This document shows positions 58,742 to 64,000 of a stretch of DNA of 64,000 bases, one piece after another. Both the position numbers and the translations under genes were made by a program. Within the stretch, counting starts at the first letter, position 1, and each line of letters starts with the position of its first letter. Source of the DNA: Rhizobium sp. J15 (GTDB lineage: Bacteria; Pseudomonadota; Alphaproteobacteria; Rhizobiales; Rhizobiaceae); contig NZ_NWSX01000004.1 of the NCBI RefSeq assembly GCF_002531825.1, positions 46,010 through 110,009 of the forward strand. Reading direction: 5' to 3'. The notes beneath the pieces were generated by a model. The model made no database searches. It was not told the origin of the DNA and saw only the letters and a program-made list of their open reading frames with translations.

Positions 58742-60058
58742 TCACTGGACGGCTCGATCTGCGAGCGTCTGAGTTTCGAAAGACGGGCCTGTATTGGCCT
58801 GCGGCGCATTCTCCAGAATGCGCGGCTGAACGACTCTCACCACATCGCCCGGTACCAGCACCGTCGTTTCCGAGGCTTCGAATTGATTGATTTGTCCCTC
58901 GCTGCGACGGGTCACGCTGAAGGTAAGCGGGAGGTCGACGACGAGATTCTTGACGCCGTCATTGCTCCCAAGGTCGGTGATGAGCAGCTTCTGCAGTGTT
59001 TCGCGCTTCAGCTTGAATTGATCGAGATTTGCCCGCTCGGACTGTGCTTCGGTCGCCACTTCGCTCCGGCGTGCGTCGTAGAGCCCCTCGAGGTTGCGCG
59101 TCGCCTCGCTGACCGCCTGGCGGCCCCGCATCACGGCGGTTACAAGGTCGAGCTTGTCGGAGCGGTAGGTCGTCAGCAGCCGTTCCAAATCCATCTGCCT
59201 CGACGAGACCGTCAGGCCCTTCTGGACCAGGGACTTGACGCTGGCCAACTGGTCCTCGACAGTTTTGATAATGTCGTCTGCGCCGGTCAGTTTCTCTTCC
59301 AGCGTCGAAATCTCGGTGGTCAAAAGATCGCGCAGTTCGGTGAACGCCCTTGCCTGCCTCTCCACCGCATTGGCGCGAGCCCGAAAGATAATCCTTTCCT
59401 GATTGTATATGGCGGCGGCAAATTGCTGATCGGCGCCGGTCGCCTGATCGAAGGTAATGTCGTTCGCTCCATCCATCTCTGCCTGGAGCCGCGCCAGCCT
59501 TGCGGTACTGCGCAGGATCGAGTGGTCGATCTCGCGCAGTTCTCCGACGATCTGGATCGACTGCGTTTCCTCCTGTTCCTTGGCGCGACGCGGTCCGCCG
59601 CTCATTGCGAGCGATTGCAAGACGGTCAGTCCGGGGTGGAAACTGTATTGCCCAGGCGTGGTGACGTCTCCCACGACGTAGATCGGCGGGTATTCGAGAA
59701 TTTCGATGCTGACCGCCGGCGCCTGAACCAAACCGATCTTTTCCTGCAGGCGCTTGCCGATCTCGTTTGTGAGGTCGGTGTCTTTCAGATTGCCGACGGA
59801 AATAGATCCGATAAACGGCAAGGAGACCGTGCCGTCATCGGCGACGCTGTATTCGCCGCCAAGCGCATCCCAGCGTTCATACTGGCCCTTGGACTGCATC
59901 CACTGGACGATTGTTACGCGGATTTTCGTTTGTGGCGCCAACGGCGCGCTGTCGGCGAGAGCCGGCGGCGCGGCTCCGGCAAGAAGGATGAGTGCGCTGA
60001 TGGCAAACATCGTGCGAAGGAACGATTGAGGGGTGCGGTGCGATGAATTCATGTACAT
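58742..60058 (-). CDS. ExoF-like polysaccharide export protein (Poly_export/SLBB)
   Basis: This 438-residue protein has a signal peptide (SFLRTMFAISALILLAGAAPPALA) and a polysaccharide-export domain (about 45-130: KIRVTIVQWM...YSVADDGTVSLPFIGSISV). An SLBB-type segment follows (YPPIYVVGDVTTPGQYSFHPGLTVLQSLA), then a long periplasmic coiled coil (about 190-390). This is the ExoF layout rather than that of the Wza lipoprotein: there is no lipobox. The start at 60058 follows AGGCGAG; a second ATG is two codons later, and a 28-codon longer frame is unlikely. Partners should be the Wzc-like kinase and the polymerase. Confidence 0.88.
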   Translation of the reverse strand: MYMNSSHRTPQSFLRTMFAISALILLAGAAPPALADSAPLAPQTKIRVTIVQWMQSKGQYERWDALGGEYSVADDGTVSLPFIGSISVGNLKDTDLTNEIGKRLQEKIGLVQAPAVSIEILEYPPIYVVGDVTTPGQYSFHPGLTVLQSLAMSGGPRRAKEQEETQSIQIVGELREIDHSILRSTARLARLQAEMDGANDITFDQATGADQQFAAAIYNQERIIFRARANAVERQARAFTELRDLLTTEISTLEEKLTGADDIIKTVEDQLASVKSLVQKGLTVSSRQMDLERLLTTYRSDKLDLVTAVMRGRQAVSEATRNLEGLYDARRSEVATEAQSERANLDQFKLKRETLQKLLITDLGSNDGVKNLVVDLPLTFSVTRRSEGQINQFEASETTVLVPGDVVRVVQPRILENAPQANTGPSFETQTLADRAVQ

Positions 60059-60585
60059 ATCTCGCCTGCAAAACACCCTTAGACGGATGCCAGTCCATGC
60101 CTTGACGCTGTTCGGCGGCCGACGACAGGTTCGGAGCCGCATCGCTAGTGTGCAATCTGGCGAAGCCTTGAGGAAGGTGGAGGCCGCTTGCTTTGCCTCA
60201 TCACTATTGATGAGGTGGGAGAGGGTGCCTCAGCCTAATCGAGCAGGAGCACATATCCCGCGCGGCTCAGAACTATCATCCCGGAAGATCAAAGGTTTGC
60301 ACGGAGGAACAGGCACGCTGGCCGAGAAGGGCGGCGACCGGCTGCGGCGCCGGACCATGATCGGGCAAGATCGAAGGTGCCGCAATTCCAAGAGCCTTTG
60401 CCGTTGCTCGAAGTCCAGTGTGCGGCTTCCTGTCGCGGCAACACGGCTGCTTGTCCAAAGGATGCCGCCTGTAGAGCGAAAGGCGTAGGATATATTCCGT
60501 TACTTTTCGACTATACTTGAGTGCTTCGTATTTAAGCGATCCTCATAGATTCGATCCTAATTGATTTCGCGAGGGGTTTTTCTCA
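60059..60585. other. Intergenic region between export gene and giant secreted protein
   Basis: About 530 bp between two divergent starts. AT content rises at 60485-60575, just before the giant gene. No gene or clear operator was recognised. Confidence 0.55.
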
Positions 60586-63500
60586 TGTATCGCAACGCTC
60601 GCCGGTGGACTTCGCGCTCACTCCTGATGGATTCGTTGGTTCCCCGATGGTTGACGGTCGGCGGAAAGGAAAGGCCGCGCAAGCCTGGCGGAAAGCACGG
60701 GGATAGTGCTCAACTCGCGGCAGCGGCGCAAACCGTGGATGGAAGCAAGCCGGGCACCCTTGTCAACGATCCCCATGAGGATGCGGCGCTCAACGAGCAT
60801 GATGCAAGGCAGAGCGCAGGCGTGAATGACGACGCGGTCAGCCGGGCCGGCGACGGCCCCGCAGCGCCGCCATTGCCGGATGCTTTCACGATCAATCGCG
60901 AAATAGGAGAGCGAAGCGGTGATATGACCCGGTCCGTGCTCTCCTCTCAGACGCCGGGTTTTGTCCATTTTGCGCCGGATGCAAACAGAGTTGCGTTTGG
61001 GGCAACGCCGTCTCTTCCGCACACCTATGCCGGAATGAGCTCCATAGGCGATGATCCTCTTGCTTCGTACCTGCCGCAAGGCTCTGCACCGACAGCGTCC
61101 GGGCAAGCTTCCGCTATGGTGGCGGCTGAGCGGTCGCACTCGGGCAACGTCGTCATTCTCGAATCGACGCCGTCCGCGCAGTCGACCGTGCAGCATGCTG
61201 GAGCGAATGCGCTGGCGTTCGGCATGCCCTTCGGTGTGTGCGGGTGCGGCTACTTTACCTCCCCGACGCGTATCCTCGATTGGGCCCATGGCGGCGCCCT
61301 GCTGCAGCAGGACGGCCAATTGCCGGGAACCAGGCTGACCGAGGGGCCGGACTATGTGTCGACGCTCAAGCGGGCGATCGGCGCCTCGACCAGCGACCCG
61401 CTTCTCGATCGTGACCTGTCGCCTCTTTCCGGCTGGCGTGGAACAGCGAACTGGACGGAATCGACGGTCTTAAACGGATCGTTGCCAGGCGGCGGAGAGA
61501 CCGGAACGGGCGCTGCCAAATCCAAGGGTGTCGGCATCCTCTCCGGCTCGGTGACGACAACACCACCTTCCACGCAGCGGTCATTGACAACGCAAAATCT
61601 GGCCGCCGCCGCGGCTGCGGCCAGTAACGCGATCGTATTGGAAAACCAGAAGCAGGGTAACCCGGAGAGCGAATGGGGCATTGATGGGAACGGTAGCTCC
61701 AACATCGAAGGGTTTGCGACCGACATCAGCGTCGACAACGGCAAGACGATCAGCTTCAAGATCAATACCAATTCCACCAACTACCGGATCGATATTTATC
61801 GCCTCGGCTATTATGGCGGCATGGGCGCCCGCAAGGTCGCCACCATGCAGCACACCGGATTGCAGACCCAGCCCACTCCGTTGCGCAACGCCACGACCGG
61901 AACGGTGGATGCCGGCAACTGGGCGGTCTCGGCGTCGTGGACCGTACCTGAGGACGCCGTGTCGGGCGTCTATATCGCCAAGCTCGTGCGTCAGGATGGC
62001 ACCGCCGGCCAAAATCACATCCCGTTCATCGTGCGCGATGACGACAGCCAAAGCGACATCGTCTTTCAGACCGCAGACCAGACCTGGCAAGCTTACAACG
62101 GCTGGGGCGGCGCAAACTTCTACGGCGGCAACGGTCCGGCGACGGGGCAGGGTGCTGGTCGCGCCTACGCGGTCAGTTACAATAGACCGATAGCAACCCG
62201 CGGTGGGGTCGGTACTTATGCCGGTCCGCAGGATTACCTGTTCGGCGCCGAATATGCGGGCATCTACTGGCTGGAACAGAACGGCTATGACGTCTCCTAC
62301 CTGTCGGGTGTCGACGTCGACCGCTACGGCAGCCTGTTGCTCAATCACAAGACCTATATCGATGCCGGGCATGACGAATACTGGTCGGGCCAGCAGAGAA
62401 CGAATGTCGAAGCCGCGCGCGACGCCGGCGTCAACCTCATGTTCTGGAGCGGCAACGAGGTCTATTGGCGCACCCGTTGGGGCAATGCCTATAGCGCCGA
62501 CGGTACGCCTTATCGCACTCTGATCTCCTACAAGGAGACATGGTCGCCCACCGCCAGCATCGACCCTTCCAACGAATGGACGGGCACCTTCCGTGATCCC
62601 CGCCTCAGCCCGCCCGCCATCGGCGGCGGCAATCCGGAAAACTCGCTGACCGGGCAGTTGTTCAAGGTCGACGATGTCGGCAACAATCTCCAGTCGATCA
62701 CTATTCCCTACGATGACGCCAATCTGCGTTTCTGGCGCAATACCAGCGTTGCCAATCTTCAGCCCGGCCAGACGGCGACGCTCACCAAGAACTATCTCGG
62801 TTATGAATGGGACGAAGCGCCCGACAACGGCTTCGACCCGGCCGGCCTCGTGAAGCTGTCGTCGACGACGCTTCCGGTCAGCACCTACTTGCTCGATTAC
62901 GGCAATACGACCGGCAATGCGACCGCGACCCATAATCTGACGCTCTATCGCGCCCCGAGCGGCGCATTGGTGTTCGGCGCCGGGACGGTCTACTGGACAT
63001 GGGGCCTGAGCGACAATCACGATCTCACAGCGACTCCGACGGACCCGCGCGTGCAGCAGGCGATGGTCAATCTGCTCGCCGACATGGGCATTCAACCCGG
63101 AACGCTGCAATCCGGGCTCGTCGCCGGGACCGCTTCGTCGGACCAGGCTGCTCCGACCTCCGTCATCACGGTGCCCGGGACGGTGGCCGTTGGATCCAAC
63201 GTGACGATCACAGGCACGGCTGCCGACACGGGCGGCGGGGTGGTCGCCGGCGTCGAGGTTTCGACCGATAACGGCGCGAGCTGGCATCCAGCGACAGGCG
63301 ATGAGAACTGGACCTATAGCTGGTCGCCGCAGGTTGCCGGCAGCTACACGATCCTGTCGCGCGCCGTAGACGACAGCATCAACCTCGAAACACCCTCGGC
63401 CGGACGCACGGTCACCGTCAGCGGACCGAGTTACACGTCCCTTTTCGGCTCGGCGACGCCGGCAGTCGTCAACACAAACGATACCTCAGCCGTCGAACTC

Positions 63501-64000
63501 GGGGTCCGCTTCCAGACCTCCGTGGCAGGGACTGTCGGCGGCATACGTTTCTACAAGGGCAGTCAGGACACGGGCACGCACACAGGTTCACTCTGGTCGA
63601 GCACCGGCACGCGGATCGCGACTCTCACCTTCACGAACGAGACCGCCAGCGGCTGGCAGACCGCGTATTTTTCCAGTCCGGTGGCATTGACGCCCGGGCA
63701 GATCTATACGGCGTCCTACCACACCAATACCGGTCGTTACTCGACCACCGCCGACTATTTCCTCTCCAATGTGACGAGTGGCCCGCTGACGGCGCCCGCG
63801 AGCGGTAATGGCGTATATCGATATGGCAGCAACAGCCTGTACCCGACCGCCACCTTCAATGAGACGAATTACTGGGTCGATGTGATGTTCAATCCGTCGT
63901 CCTCGAACACGACGCCGACGGCGGTTGCGGATGCGGGGGATGCGACGGAGAAGGGCGGGGTCGCCAACGGTTCGGGTGGCGTGGTCGCCAGCGGCAATGT
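60586..64000 (+). CDS. Giant secreted protein: N,N-dimethylformamidase-like, DUF4082-like and VCBS-like parts (3' end off window)
   Basis: An open frame of 1138 codons runs off the right edge. The ATG at 60586 is 8 bases after GAGGGG. There is no signal peptide; residues 1-215 are of low complexity. A segment around VCGCGYFTSPTRILDW follows, then a large domain (about 350-830) resembling the C-terminal part of the N,N-dimethylformamidase beta subunit: YRLGYYGGMGARKVA, QTWQAYNGWGGANFYGG, AGHDEYWSGQQRTNVEAA, MFWSGNEVYWRTRW. An Ig-like unit comes next (about 850-940), then a DUF4082-like domain (about 945-1095: VELGVRFQTSVAGTVGGIRF, YFLSNVTSGPLTAP). The last visible residues (NTTPTAVADAGDATEKGGVA) look like the start of a VCBS repeat, which usually precedes RTX calcium repeats. 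Type I export and a surface or matrix role are inferred. Any catalytic activity is unproven. Confidence 0.85.

Overview
The window reads as a high-GC alphaproteobacterium of the Rhizobium leguminosarum/etli type. The pointers are a NodT-family outer-membrane lipoprotein, a RIME-like palindromic element, a thiC-thiO-thiS-thiG-thiE operon behind a THI-box leader (this type of operon was described in R. etli, on a plasmid), an ExoF/ExoQ-like exopolysaccharide machinery, and RTX proteins of the kind exported by PrsDE-type secretion. Whether this is chromosome or a large plasmid cannot be decided from the window; no replication, rRNA or tRNA genes were seen. These identifications rest on reading motifs and gene order, not on database searches.

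Layout. (1) 1-4267: an efflux locus with a truncated RND adaptor, a CpxR/CpxA-like two-component pair, and a NodT-type outer-membrane factor. Two matching four-half-site operators flank the regulator pair. (2) 4264-19651: a branched-chain amino-acid catabolic island. On the minus strand an AraC regulator, ivd, mccB, mccA, a MaoC hydratase and a CitE-like lyase form the leucine arm. On the plus strand an SDR, a thiolase, an acyl-CoA dehydrogenase and the complete branched-chain keto-acid dehydrogenase (E1a, E1b, E2, E3) form the common entry step and the isoleucine arm. (3) 19733-20301: a ParDE-type toxin-antitoxin pair. (4) 20372-24972: the thiamine operon with its TPP riboswitch and a hairpin that can mask the thiC ribosome binding site. 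(5) 25106-29458: a methyltransferase, a membrane GGDEF-EAL protein, a decayed integrase and a 43-residue membrane peptide.

(6) 29526-64000: a large surface-polysaccharide locus. It has GDP-fucose synthesis (gmd, fcl), a Wzc-like tyrosine kinase/co-polymerase, three glycosyltransferases, an ExoQ/Wzy-like polymerase, a secreted beta-helix protein, an RTX beta-helix protein, a WecG/TagA-type transferase, a WbaP-type initiating phosphosugar transferase, a UDP-xylose-synthase-like decarboxylase and a glycosyltransferase-TPR fusion. It continues with a LuxR-type regulator having a degenerate receiver, a six-gene amino-sugar operon with overlapping genes, a Wzx flippase, an ExoF-like export protein and the 5' part of a giant secreted protein. 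Together these cover initiation, nucleotide-sugar supply, assembly, flipping, polymerisation, export and probable extracellular trimming or anchoring of one or more acidic or amino-sugar polymers.

Most promising for follow-up: the paired operators; the leucine operon that carries MaoC plus CitE genes where liuC and liuE would be expected; the pseudo-receiver regulator inside the polysaccharide locus; and the giant protein joining an N,N-dimethylformamidase-like domain to DUF4082-like and VCBS-like segments.
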